A stretch of DNA of 64,000 nt from Manihot esculenta (taxonomy: Eukaryota; Streptophyta; Magnoliopsida; Malpighiales; Euphorbiaceae). Shown here piece by piece: positions 24,946 through 34,589 of this stretch. The stretch covers positions 1,304,389 to 1,368,388 of the forward strand of contig NC_035174.2 of the NCBI RefSeq assembly GCF_001659605.2, written 5' to 3'. Numbering within the stretch: the stretch's first letter is position 1; each line of letters starts with the position of its first letter. The notes under the pieces are model-generated. The model saw nothing but the letters and a program-made list of their open reading frames with translations. It had not been told where the DNA came from and did no database searches. The translations under genes and the position numbers were made by a program.

Positions 24946-25467
24946 TCAGATCTTATCAAGCTTCTCTGCCTTGACAATGGGGTTGGCTTTAGCTATAGCC
25001 TGACGTGCAGCACTGTGATAATCAAATGGGCAGTCATGTTTGTCCGAGTAGCGATGAGATGCACAGAAAAAGTTGCCACATCGACACTTGAACCCTGTTA
25101 AACCAACTCGTTTCTTGCAAGTGCCGCACCGACTTGGACCCTCCTTTGGCTTTGCCTCAACACTCTCCCCCAACCCAGAAGCACAAGAAGGCTGCACAGA
25201 GATGGTATTTGGCTGCACTGTGTTGACGTGAACATCAACAGCTTCAACAACAACAACAGGTTGTTCCACATTGTTGCTTGCTGATCCATTAACTATATTT
25301 CCAGTAGGTGTTGCAGCGAGCTTAGCCTGCTCCTTTTTCAACAGCATATCTTTGTGGCACTTTGAACACAAGTTCATCGTGGCTGCACTTCCAAAGAAGC
25401 CACAATTGTTAACACACAAAATCGGGCGTTCAGGAGGAGCTTGACATCCTGTCTCATCATGGTCCAT
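24946..25467 (-). CDS. SAP2: A20/AN1 zinc-finger stress-associated protein
   Basis: 173-residue protein, typical SAP length. The N-terminal A20 finger uses C18, C22, C34 and C37 ([20 protein letters not shown]). The C-terminal AN1 finger uses C114, C117, C128, C130, C135, H138, H144 and C146. A low-complexity Val/Ser linker joins them, and the coding exon is single, as usual for plant SAPs. The family binds ubiquitin through A20, may act as E3 ligases and tunes abiotic-stress responses. The start is fixed by a splice acceptor 14 bp upstream (intron end at 25480). Family assignment is firm; the SAP2 identity rests on position next to PLT. Confidence 0.92.
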   Translation of the reverse strand: MDHDETGCQAPPERPILCVNNCGFFGSAATMNLCSKCHKDMLLKKEQAKLAATPTGNIVNGSASNNVEQPVVVVEAVDVHVNTVQPNTISVQPSCASGLGESVEAKPKEGPSRCGTCKKRVGLTGFKCRCGNFFCASHRYSDKHDCPFDYHSAARQAIAKANPIVKAEKLDKI

Positions 25468-25479
25468 CTTTTAGTTGTC

Positions 25480-27433
25480 CTGCACCAAAACCATAGAATA
25501 ATGAATATCAAGCACATACGAAAACAAACATGCCAGAGAGAATGTCTGAAGGCCTCATCCAAATACTAATAAGACAAACCTTGCAAATTTCTTAACGGAT
25601 GTGTAACTACCCTCACAAGTAGCTTATTAGCAATCCTTAAAGAGAATGTGCAATAACTAATCCACATCCATAAAATACATTTACCAGAAATATGAAATAA
25701 AAATTGACAGGAGAAGATATAAGTTTCGATTCAAAACACAATTATCAGAAACACCTACAAACAGAAGTGTCTAGTATGCATAATTTAATACCATTGGCAG
25801 AAATGAGGCATCTTTACACAAATTCTAAACATATGAAAGCATGCCAAAACTCCAGGTTTTAGATGAGCACAATTTTTGTATCTCTCACAGGTTGTGATTG
25901 GACTGAAGTTGGATTTAATTTCCAAAGCTGTTCAGTGAGGTTGGTTTGTGAGATAAACAGAGGCTGTTGTATAGTACTCAAAAGAGAATAGGAAACATAA
26001 CTCAAAACAGTGAGACTCATGCGAGGAAACAAAACAGTGAGAAAGGATAAAATTTATCCATATGTCCTTAAATTCATTATAAAAATCCAAAAAGAAAGGA
26101 AATTCATGACACAAGTTGATAATATCCTAGTATAGTCAAGAAAAACAAGTATAAAGCTTCAGCCTATTTTGTAGTCTTGTTTACCTGACCACTTGACTAA
26201 TTTCTAGTAGTGGCAGCAAAAGATTTGGAATTCAGTGATTGGACAAGAGATTCAGAAAAGATAAACAGCAGCTTGGTTATATAATAATGGTGCTCTTTTC
26301 TGTTTATGTTTTTCTTTACATTTTTTCGGTTTCTCTGCATATCAAACATTATCTTACACTGAATTTCACAGAATTGCTTATACAATGCATTTGAAACAAC
26401 TAATAATTTTGATGGAATTTGAAACAGCAGCTTTCATGACAAAATATGATACAAGCCCACTTCCTAACATCTCCTTACACTAGATTGATGTGAAAGCTGT
26501 ATGCCAAATAGGATGGCATTGCTTGTGAAGCAGGAATAAGTATTTCACTCCATAGAAAAACAAAAGCAAACAACGCATGCCAAGGAGCAACAAAATTATT
26601 CCAGTCCAAATAAAACCAAATAGAAACTAGTTGAATGGGCTATATGAATCCATTTCTTCCTTTCCATCTGTTTAGGGCTACATTTTTAGAAAGATCCAGG
26701 CCAACATTAACAAATTTCCACATTTGTAGGTTTATTTCTCCTACCCACTATATATGTAATCAAACTCATCTTTGCCAACTTAATTGCCCTGAGTAGCCAG
26801 ACGAGTAACACCAATCAAATGGTGTAATACGCTATTCATCAACAATCACTCACCTAACAAAGCTAAAATCTCAAATCTCAACTTTATAATTATTATTCCA
26901 ATTCTTAAATCTCACCCAACCCATAACCAAATCGAGTAACAAAACTAAGCCAAAATCTATACTGAACCATACATTCTCAAATCTCACCCAATCCATAACC
27001 AAACCAAAAAACCAAGCTAAAATCTATATTGAACTACAATCATCGGTCACCACGAAAAGACAACTCTACTAATACAACACCCATCAGGGCAGTCTGACAA
27101 TGTACAGAAGACGCTAATTTTTTTATATCATTCTCTTTATGGTGCCAAAATTAAATAAAAGGCGAAAATTTGTAAATACCAAAAAAGGAAATACAAACAA
27201 ACAAGCACATATGTACACGAACCTGAAAGTTATTCGTAATTGGAAATGATTCCTTAAGCCGATCTCTTAGCTCAAAACTGCATCAGGTAAGACCTGCTTT
27301 AATCAAATAGAACAACTACATAATAAATCAACAGACTCAAAACACCCCCTCCCACCCCCCCAAAAAAAAAAAAAAAAAAGATAAAAAAATCGAGGTACGG
27401 GAATCATAAACCCTAACCCCAGGTGATGCTTAC
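25480..27433 (-). other. Long 5' leader intron of the SAP gene
   Basis: On the minus strand, a donor CTG|GTAAGC lies at 27433 and an acceptor GGTGCAG ends at 25480, just before the start codon. An alternative donor CAG|GTTCGT near 27233 could give a shorter intron or an extra leader exon. Upstream (27460-27552), GA/CT repeats form a typical plant 5' UTR. Long leader introns in this gene family often enhance expression; here that is inference. Confidence 0.6.
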
Positions 27434-28061
27434 CAGATCGCAGAGGAGGGACCGCAGGAGGGGGAGAGAGAGAGAGAGGAGCAAAGCCAGAGAGATAGAG
27501 AGAGAGAGGCGTTTGGTGACTTCCCTTTCTCTATAAGAGAGAGAGAGAGATTTCCAAAGCTTTCTCTCTCTAACGCTTCCCTTTTGATTTTTGAAAGGAA
27601 AGGTGTCTGCCTCTGCCAACGAACGATCTTTATTGATAGAGGTGACGTGTCAAATTACTATTGGGTGAGCGTGCAAGCATCTGATTTTCCTGTTTTGTCC
27701 TGTAACTGTATACAAATAACGGTATTACCATGCTTTAGATTATCATTGTTATTTTTCTTAATTGGTTTATTATGGTGCAGGGAAATACTGGCTAGTCATG
27801 TTTAAGCTTTATTTTAGGGTAAAGTGTAATTTAGTCCCTCTGGTTTAGTGAAATACAATCTTTCATCCCTCTGTTTTAAAAAACCTTTAATTTAGTCACT
27901 GTGATTTTAAATAATTATGCGTTTAGTCCCTCCCGTTAGATTTTCGGTTAAATCACCGTTAGTCTTAGTTAAAAGACTAAAATACCCATTATTAATATAA
28001 TTCTCTAACTTGCTCTAATCTGTTCTCCAATTCGATTTATCAAAGCAAACGAGAAACAGAA

Positions 28062-28230
28062 GGTGGAGCTCCATTTCTCTGACCCATCTAGATCTGTCGA
28101 ACCTCATCTCTCTTCTGCAATCTGTTGAACCTCATCTCTATTTGTCAATCTGTCGAACCTCATCTCTATTCGTCAATCTGTCGAACCTCATCTCTATTTG
28201 GCAATCTGTTGCACCTCATCTCTATTCGGC
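28062..28230 (+). repeat. About 28-bp tandem repeat in MULE leader
   Basis: Five to six imperfect copies of a unit around CTGTCGAACCTCATCTCTAT, between the left inverted repeat and the transposase leader intron. Non-coding. Confidence 0.8.
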
Positions 28231-28267
28231 AAAGCCGTGGCGCTTATCTTATAAAGATCAATCTTAG

Positions 28268-28479
28268 GTAATATATATATGAATTACTTGGTTAAATATA
28301 GTAAATATTAGGGTTTTGGGTTTTTTTATGATTTAGGGTGTTGGGCATTTTTATGATTTGGGGATTAGGGTTAGGGTTTTATGCTATGATTAGGTTTTTG
28401 ACGATTTAGGGATTAGGGTTACCTGTTTTACAATTTGTGTTTTATTATTAATGTTTTTTTTTTTTTTGTTATTTGACAG
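28268..28479 (+). other. Putative leader intron of the MULE transposase gene
   Basis: Donor TAG|GTAATA near 28268 and acceptor TATTTGACAG ending at 28479 after a T tract, two bases before the transposase ATG. The acceptor and start region are duplicated at about 31180-31256. Confidence 0.5.
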
Positions 28480-28481
28480 AA

Positions 28482-30497
28482 ATGGTGGGTTCATTATATG
28501 AATTGATCCTGCACTTTGAGAAGGAGGTTGTCATTGTGCGAAATGTTAACCCAGATATGTATTCATACTTTAGTCTATTATCAGATTGCCATAAGGGGGG
28601 TTATGTTATTAGAAGGAAAAAAAATGATGGGAAAAGGGTTACAGCTATATGTGCCACCGCTAGTTGTCCATGGAGAGTACATGCATCAGTGATACCAGAT
28701 GGTAGAACATTTGTGATTAAAACAATGGCAAGTGATCATACATGTATTAGGGCAATGGGTAATAAAAATGCAAATGCAAATTCTAAGTGGGTTGCAGGTA
28801 AACTAATGGATGCCTTATCAGCAGATGGTGATATGTCTTATGACTTAATGCGTCATGAACTTGTGAAAGAATGGGGAGTTGAGGTGAGTCAATGGAATTT
28901 ATACAAAGCTAAAGCAAGAGCTAGATTGCAAAATGAAGGCAGTCACTAAGATAGTTATAAGATTTTAGAAGAATATGTGAAGGAGCTACAAAGGCATAAT
29001 CCAGGAACTTTTGTCAAATTTCAGTTTGGAGTTAGGCTTTCAGATAATGATCCAAAAGTATTTAAGAGGATGTTTTTGTCTTTTAAACCAATTATAGATG
29101 GCTTTAAAGCTGGATGTAGACCATTTATAGGTGTTGACGGTTGCCACTTGAAAGGTCCATTTGGAGGTGTTTTGCTATCAGCTATATCACTTGATGGTGA
29201 TAAAGGTGTGATTCCTTTAGCTATTGCAATTGTGGAGATTGAGTGTGGTGCAAGTTGGGATTTTTTCTTTGATTGTTTGAAAACCTGCATTGGTCCAGAA
29301 GATGATGAAACACCTCTGACATTCATGAGTGACAGACAAAAGGTATTACTATCAGAACCATTTATACTTTTATTTTTCTGTTAACAAAATTATTTATACT
29401 TTTATTTTGCTGTTAACAAAATTATGTGTTTAATACTTTTTTTCTTAAATAGGGACTTATTGAAGCTGTCAGTAATTGGTTTCCTGAGGCATGTCATAGA
29501 TTTTGTGCTAGACATATGTTCAACAACTTTAAGAAGCAATATCCTGGACTTGGTCTGAAACAAGATTTTTGGAATGCTGCTAGAGCCACACATGGATATG
29601 AGTTCTGGGAGGCAATGAAAAGGATTAAAAGGGTTAAGGATGGGGAGCCATTTGACTGGTTATTGAAGGTACCCATGAGCCAATGGAGTAGACACATGTT
29701 TTGGCCAGAAGCAAAATCAGAGCATTTAACCAATAACATGACAGAATCATTTAATGCATGGATTGGAAAAATTAGAGGGTTGCCAATTGTGAAACTGTTA
29801 GATGCATTTAGACAAAAATGCATGGTCAGACTCCAGAAGAGATATACCAATGGGACTTCATGGGAAGGTAAGATCACTCCTAACACTCGCAAGACAATTA
29901 ATTCAATCATCAAGCAAGGGAAAAATTGTAGGTTATTGCCATGTAGAAATGATGAATTTGAAGTCACTGAGGGTAATCTGAAATTTGCTGTAAAGCTTCA
30001 GGAAAAAAAATGCTCTTGCAAATGGTGGGACATAAGTGGATTGCCTTGCAAACATGCAGCCTTGTGTATTGGATACATGCGTCAAGATATTGAGGATTAT
30101 TGCCATTATTACTATTATGTTTCAACATATTTGAAGGTATATGAAGGGGTTATTCACCCAATGCCACAAGCCAATTACAGTATACAAGATGAGTCTCAAT
30201 GCATTATGCCACCACTTTTGAAAAGGTTACCTGGAAGGCCTAGAAAAGCAAGGAAGAGGGAAGAAGGTGAAGCTGCTCCATCAAATGTAAGGACCAAATC
30301 AAAGACAACTAGGTGTGCCACATGTAAGCAACTAGGGCATAATAAAAGGACTTGCCAAAGGGCACCTATTAAGAAGAAGGTAAGTATTTGTGGATATTAT
30401 TTTTTAGATAATATATTGAATAAATTAATTTAATCTCTTTTTTTATTTTTAACAGAGAAATGACAGTTCATCTAACATACATGGGAGACATATCTGA
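28482..30497 (+). pseudogene. MuDR-type transposase, one premature stop
   Basis: Three exons, 28482-29342, 29453-30379 and 30456-30497 (introns GT...AG), total 609 residues if read through one stop, TAA 28947-28949 (codon 156). Domain order: an N-terminal MuDR DNA-binding segment with CPWRVHAS; the MULE catalytic domain, with the first Asp in FIGVDGCHLKGPFGG, the second in TFMSDRQKG and the Glu in NNMTESFNAW; a SWIM finger CSCKWWDISGLPCKH; and a C-terminal CCHC knuckle CATCKQLGHNKRTC. All catalytic and zinc residues survive and there is no frameshift. Intron 1 holds an internal duplication of about 31 bp. The single stop would abolish transposase unless suppressed, so this copy is recently dead or corresponds to a nonsense allele. 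Confidence 0.85.
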
Positions 30498-31177
30498 GAT
30501 ACCACAAGTAATGAAGATTTTGGAAGATGCAGATACTACCAATACCCTTCAAGATTTTGGAAGCTAGTTTTCTATGGACAATATTGATGTTGTACTTTTG
30601 TATTTTTGTAATTATGGGTACAGGTAGTCCTGGTAAATAGGATAAATTTTTTGGTTTTTTGGAGTATATATGGGTACAGACTTTTGGAAGCTTATGATAA
30701 TTTTAGGATATGCAGAAAAAAGTTATAGCTATGATCTTTGTACTTGGGCAGTGAATGGGCAAATTTTGATATTGTATTGACTAATTATAATGATATGATA
30801 TTTGTTTTAGACAACTCATTTATGAGCTAATTATGTCAGCAATTTTATTATCAATTTCATAGCAATTTATGTTTTGCCCAATTTGGATACTAGTAATTTA
30901 GTCATGAATTAAGCCCTCAGATTAATAAGTTTACAATCAATTTAATCCATGCGTTTGCAATTTTAACAGACCTTTAACCCCTATATTTTCATATTTCATA
31001 GTAAATAGTCCATCAATAATTTAAATTCAATACATATTACTCCTTTAATAATAAATTATACAACCATTCAGTTCATCTAACATTTCAGATTTTGTTATTA
31101 CCAATAATTTTAGATCTAAATAATATTGATTCAACCAATTTACACAAACACATGAAAGCTGAGAATGTATAAAATAC

Positions 31178-31256
31178 TGGTGTTTTTTTTTTTTGTTATT
31201 TGACAGAAATGGTGGCTTCATTATCTGAATTGGTCCTGCACTTTGAGAAGGAGGCA
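31178..31256 (+). repeat. Duplicated transposase start region inside the MULE
   Basis: A stretch of about 75 bp matching 28449-28527: T tract, acceptor TTATTTGACAG, ATG and the first 16 codons, with about four substitutions. It then diverges. It cannot encode a transposase; it may be a remnant of rearrangement between MULE copies. Confidence 0.8.
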
Positions 31257-31347
31257 AACACATGGAAATTAAGAATGTATAAAATACTAGTCATCATTCA
31301 TAATAGCTTGCATTGCATCAGATTTACGTACTACAAAAGTCTGTACC

Positions 31348-31506
31348 CACAATTTATGAAACTTAAGATTTCATTAACCCACATCCAACCCAAAATAACC
31401 CACAATCTATGATACTTAAGATTTCATTAACCCACATCCAACCCAAAATAACCCACAATCTATGAAACTTAAGATTTCATTAACCCACATCCAACTACTT
31501 CAACAA
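31348..31506. repeat. 53-bp tandem repeat, three copies
   Basis: Copies start at 31348, 31401 and 31454 with CACAATTTATGA / CACAATCTATGA and continue through ATTTCATTAACCCACATCCA. They lie 3' of the minus-strand GRF ORF, probably in its 3' UTR. Confidence 0.85.
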
Positions 31507-31572
31507 CCTACTCCTTTTCATCCATTTACTTACACCCAAAATAACCCCAAGAAGCAAATACTGCAAAATACA

Positions 31573-32010
31573 TTACACAGATCTCATTCTCCCCCCAATG
31601 AGAACGAGAATGAGAAGAAAAATAAAGACCATTAACACCAATACAATAACTAAGATAGCCTTTGTAAAACCCATCATATTCTCCATATCTTCCATCTTCA
31701 TTATCATCTTTCGATTCTCATCTTGTACAATAAGCATATCTTCTTTTATATCAGCCAACTCTCGCCCAAGATTTCTTTGCCTCGGCCCGACTTCCACTGT
31801 CTCTGCACTTGCTGGAAACCTCGATGCCAGTATACACCATCCCAGGAATGAGCCACATACGTTGTTGCGACAAGCATAATACAAGCAGTTCTTGTTCCTT
31901 TCCGATTCAGAAATCCTCACAGCAGCCCTAATGCCACACTTGCAATTCTTATTCAGATATCTTCCCTCCCATCCGCCGCTGGTCGTGGGTGAGCAACTGG
32001 TGACCGACAT
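31573..32010 (-). CDS. Small GRF-type zinc-finger protein with C-terminal membrane segment
   Basis: Intact 145-residue ORF inside the MULE, opposite to the transposase. Residues 23-59 hold CKCG (C23, C25), C47, C52 and CGSFLGWC, matching the GRF zinc-finger pattern (CxCG...C....C..F..W). A charged, probably coiled-coil stretch follows (about 83-112), then a strongly hydrophobic segment (116-139) and a basic tail RMRSV, so a tail-anchored membrane protein is predicted. Small GRF proteins of this layout are common and poorly studied in plants. Its position mirrors the second gene of maize MuDR, but it shows no mudrB similarity that I can recognise. Its role in transposition is unknown. Confidence 0.75.
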   Translation of the reverse strand: MSVTSCSPTTSGGWEGRYLNKNCKCGIRAAVRISESERNKNCLYYACRNNVCGSFLGWCILASRFPASAETVEVGPRQRNLGRELADIKEDMLIVQDENRKMIMKMEDMENMMGFTKAILVIVLVLMVFIFLLILVLIGGRMRSV

Positions 32011-32320
32011 CCTTCAATAATTTGCCTGTGCAGTAACTTTTCCTCATTCTTAAATAGCCCCTTCTTCTGTAATTGGAGGGAAAAAATATCATCCTTCCCG
32101 CTAGTTAAAGGGCAATCTTGAAATTTTCTATTTAATTTTCTGTTGACCAACTTATAAATTGAAGACTAACGGTGATTTAACCGAAAATCTAACGGGAGGG
32201 ACTAAACGCATAATTATTTAAAATTACAGTGACTAAATTAAAGGTTTTTTAAAACAGAGGGACGAAAGGTTGTATTTCACTAAACCAGAGGGACTAAATT
32301 ACAGTTTATCTTTTATTTTA

Positions 32321-33791
32321 TTATATAAAAAATATTTATTATTTTAATTAATCAATAATTATTATATTATTCATCCAATAGTAGAAAGAATTTTGAATAA
32401 TCACTAAAATACTAATTGCTTTTAACATTTTTTCGTATAGTGAATTAATAAATACACATGGAGTGTCATTTTATTTTGCGATGTGACACTGCAAATTAAT
32501 TTTATTGTAATAAATTTATAAAAAAATAAAATTTAATAAATAAAAATTCAATTTTAACTTCATATAAAAAAATATAAATATTTTAATAATAATATAGATT
32601 TTACGGATAATTTTAAGTTAATTAACAATGTGTTACAATACAATTAAAACTAAACTGTAAAAAAAAAAAAAAATTCCTTTTGTATAAAAAATATTTCATA
32701 TATAGATTATTTTTTCGTAAGCAACATAGTTTAGTTTTAGTAAAATATTAAATTAGCAAGCCGCCAGAACATGAAAGAAGAAAAAACCAAAAGATTAAAT
32801 ATGATCAATAAAAAAATGCAAATAAATAATAAATCAGCAAATATGAAAATAAAGCTTAAAATATCTTAGTTTTTGCGTTCAACTGAAATTTGGAGTCTAG
32901 ATAAAGCACATTTTAACATTGTGATTTAGGAAAAAAACATTTTAAATGTTATTAAAATTTATTTTATTTTTATAAATTAAAATCTATTAATTTTGATGTA
33001 AAAATAATTTTAAGTATATCCAAAAGATATTCCATTTTAATGCCACTATTTTGCGTTTACGTAAAGCAAATTCTATCTTCAAATTTAAATTAAAATAGTG
33101 AATGACCATTGATTTGGACTAATTGTTTGAAATTCCTGCTGATAAATATGTTTGAAAAACAATTACAAATTATATTTTCTTTATAAACAAAAACAATTAC
33201 AAACCCAATGATTCGGCCTGCCAATTGATTCAAGCCCATCAAATCAAGAATCACGTCTCTCTCTTTACGTGGTATGATCGAGTTCTGGGATTACCTGAAT
33301 TGAAGGTCCAAATCTAGAGGGTTTTAGAATTTGTTTTCATCTCGACTCTGATTCCAAATGTGAATGCGTGGATGTACCTGAAGAGGTTTGAGTACTTGCT
33401 AATATGATGTCCGTTTCTTGAGGTGTCAAGAATAAGTAGATTCATCCTCAAAGCTCAAGTAGTTGGAGAGTGTGTTGCTTTAGCTTGACATACTCTCATC
33501 TCTGAGTTTTCAACCTTCACAAGAAATAGAGTTTTCATTACTCACTGGAATTCTTCATTACTCATGAATGAATGTGAAATTACAACATCAAAAGACAAGA
33601 AAAACAGTAGCCTCAAATGATACAATCATTTCTCCCTCAGCCTAATCTAAACAATTCTGAATGAGAAAATGTAAGTGGCCAATTATAGTCAATCACTCCT
33701 CCAGCTTCATATGAATGTGTATCTCAACAGCCAAATATCATGACATTGCGCAAATTGAAATGGCCACTAATCAAAATTAGAACCATACCAA
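32321..33791. other. AT-rich intergenic region
   Basis: Very AT-rich, with no recognised gene. Right part (33300-33790) is less AT-rich and may be the 3' UTR of the CcmE gene. Confidence 0.5.
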
Positions 33792-34589
33792 TTAGGTTAA
33801 ATTTTCTTCTTCTCTTCTTTCACCAGCTTCAATTCGCTGCTTATTCTTCTCAATTGCTGCCGCCGCCTCCTTAGGCATGTACTTCTCATCATGCTTAGCC
33901 AAAACCTCCGTAGCAGAGAAGTAATACTCCCCGCTCCTCGCTTTCCCTGAAACGCTTCTTGCTCCCACTTCCTTCCTTAACTCCTCCGTCAATGGTTTCA
34001 CAAACCCTTCCACCACCACCGAATGCCCTTCTCTAAACAAGTCAGGCAGCGATCCCTGGTACCTTACCAAAATATCAGTGACCAAATCTGTAATCACAAA
34101 CTCCATTTCAGGCGAAGAAATGGATTGAACTACGCTTCCTTCGAGAACTAAACCACCTAATCTAAATTTGTTCTTTTGTGGGTTTACTTTATATTTTTCC
34201 TTGGCGTCTGTTGGGGTCACGTAAAACACTAATTGATCTTGAAAGTTGTTTAAAACGATAACTATAAAACCCGCGATGCAACTGAACGTCAAAGCATAGG
34301 TCCAGAGGCGGCCGGCTTGGCGTTGACGGGCTCGGGCCCCTATGTCGACGTTCTACGAGCGGGTAGGGTGGCGTCGGACGGTGGAGAAGAATCGGAGACC
34401 CGTGAGTGAGGGGAATTCCATAGAGATTTCACGGAGATCTGAATGAGGGGAGAGAAGCAAACGTTCAGATTTGATGGTGCAGAGGATTGGAGAATTTGAG
34501 AGGAACATCCTGCTGGTACTAGTCGTAGTGGTGGTGGTGGTGCGGAGGAGATGGGACCTAAGGCGGAAGAGGGAGGAGCGAAAGGCCAT
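33792..34589 (-). pseudogene. CCME: Mitochondrial cytochrome c maturation protein CcmE, with in-frame stop
   Basis: Single-exon reading frame of 266 codons from the ATG at 34589 (MAFRSSLFRLRSHLL), interrupted only by TAG at 34353-34355 (codon 79). Before the stop is an Arg/Ser/Thr-rich mitochondrial presequence. After it follow VDIGARARQ, one membrane segment (about 98-115), and the OB-fold heme-chaperone domain with NKFRLGGLV, the heme-binding His233 and Tyr237 in AKHDEKY. CcmE carries heme for cytochrome c assembly on the outer face of the mitochondrial inner membrane. There is no in-frame ATG soon after the stop that keeps the membrane anchor, and no intron that would remove it. A slightly longer upstream ATG exists at 34739. 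The rest is so well conserved that the stop must be recent, a rare allele, or a sequencing error. Confidence 0.82.

Larger units (their letters stand above)
27808..32320 (+). mobile_element. Complete MULE DNA transposon with target-site duplication
   Basis: The element spans 27817-32311 (4,495 bp). It is flanked by the perfect 9-bp duplication TTTATTTTA (27808-27816 and 32312-32320), the size typical of Mutator. Terminal inverted repeats of about 150 bp (27817-27967 and 32162-32311) differ at only a few positions; the outer bases are GGGTAAAGTGTAATTTAG and AGATAAACTGTAATTTAG. It carries a transposase gene on plus and a small GRF-finger gene on minus, converging toward the middle. It inserted just upstream of the SAP gene's 5' end. 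Confidence 0.93.
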
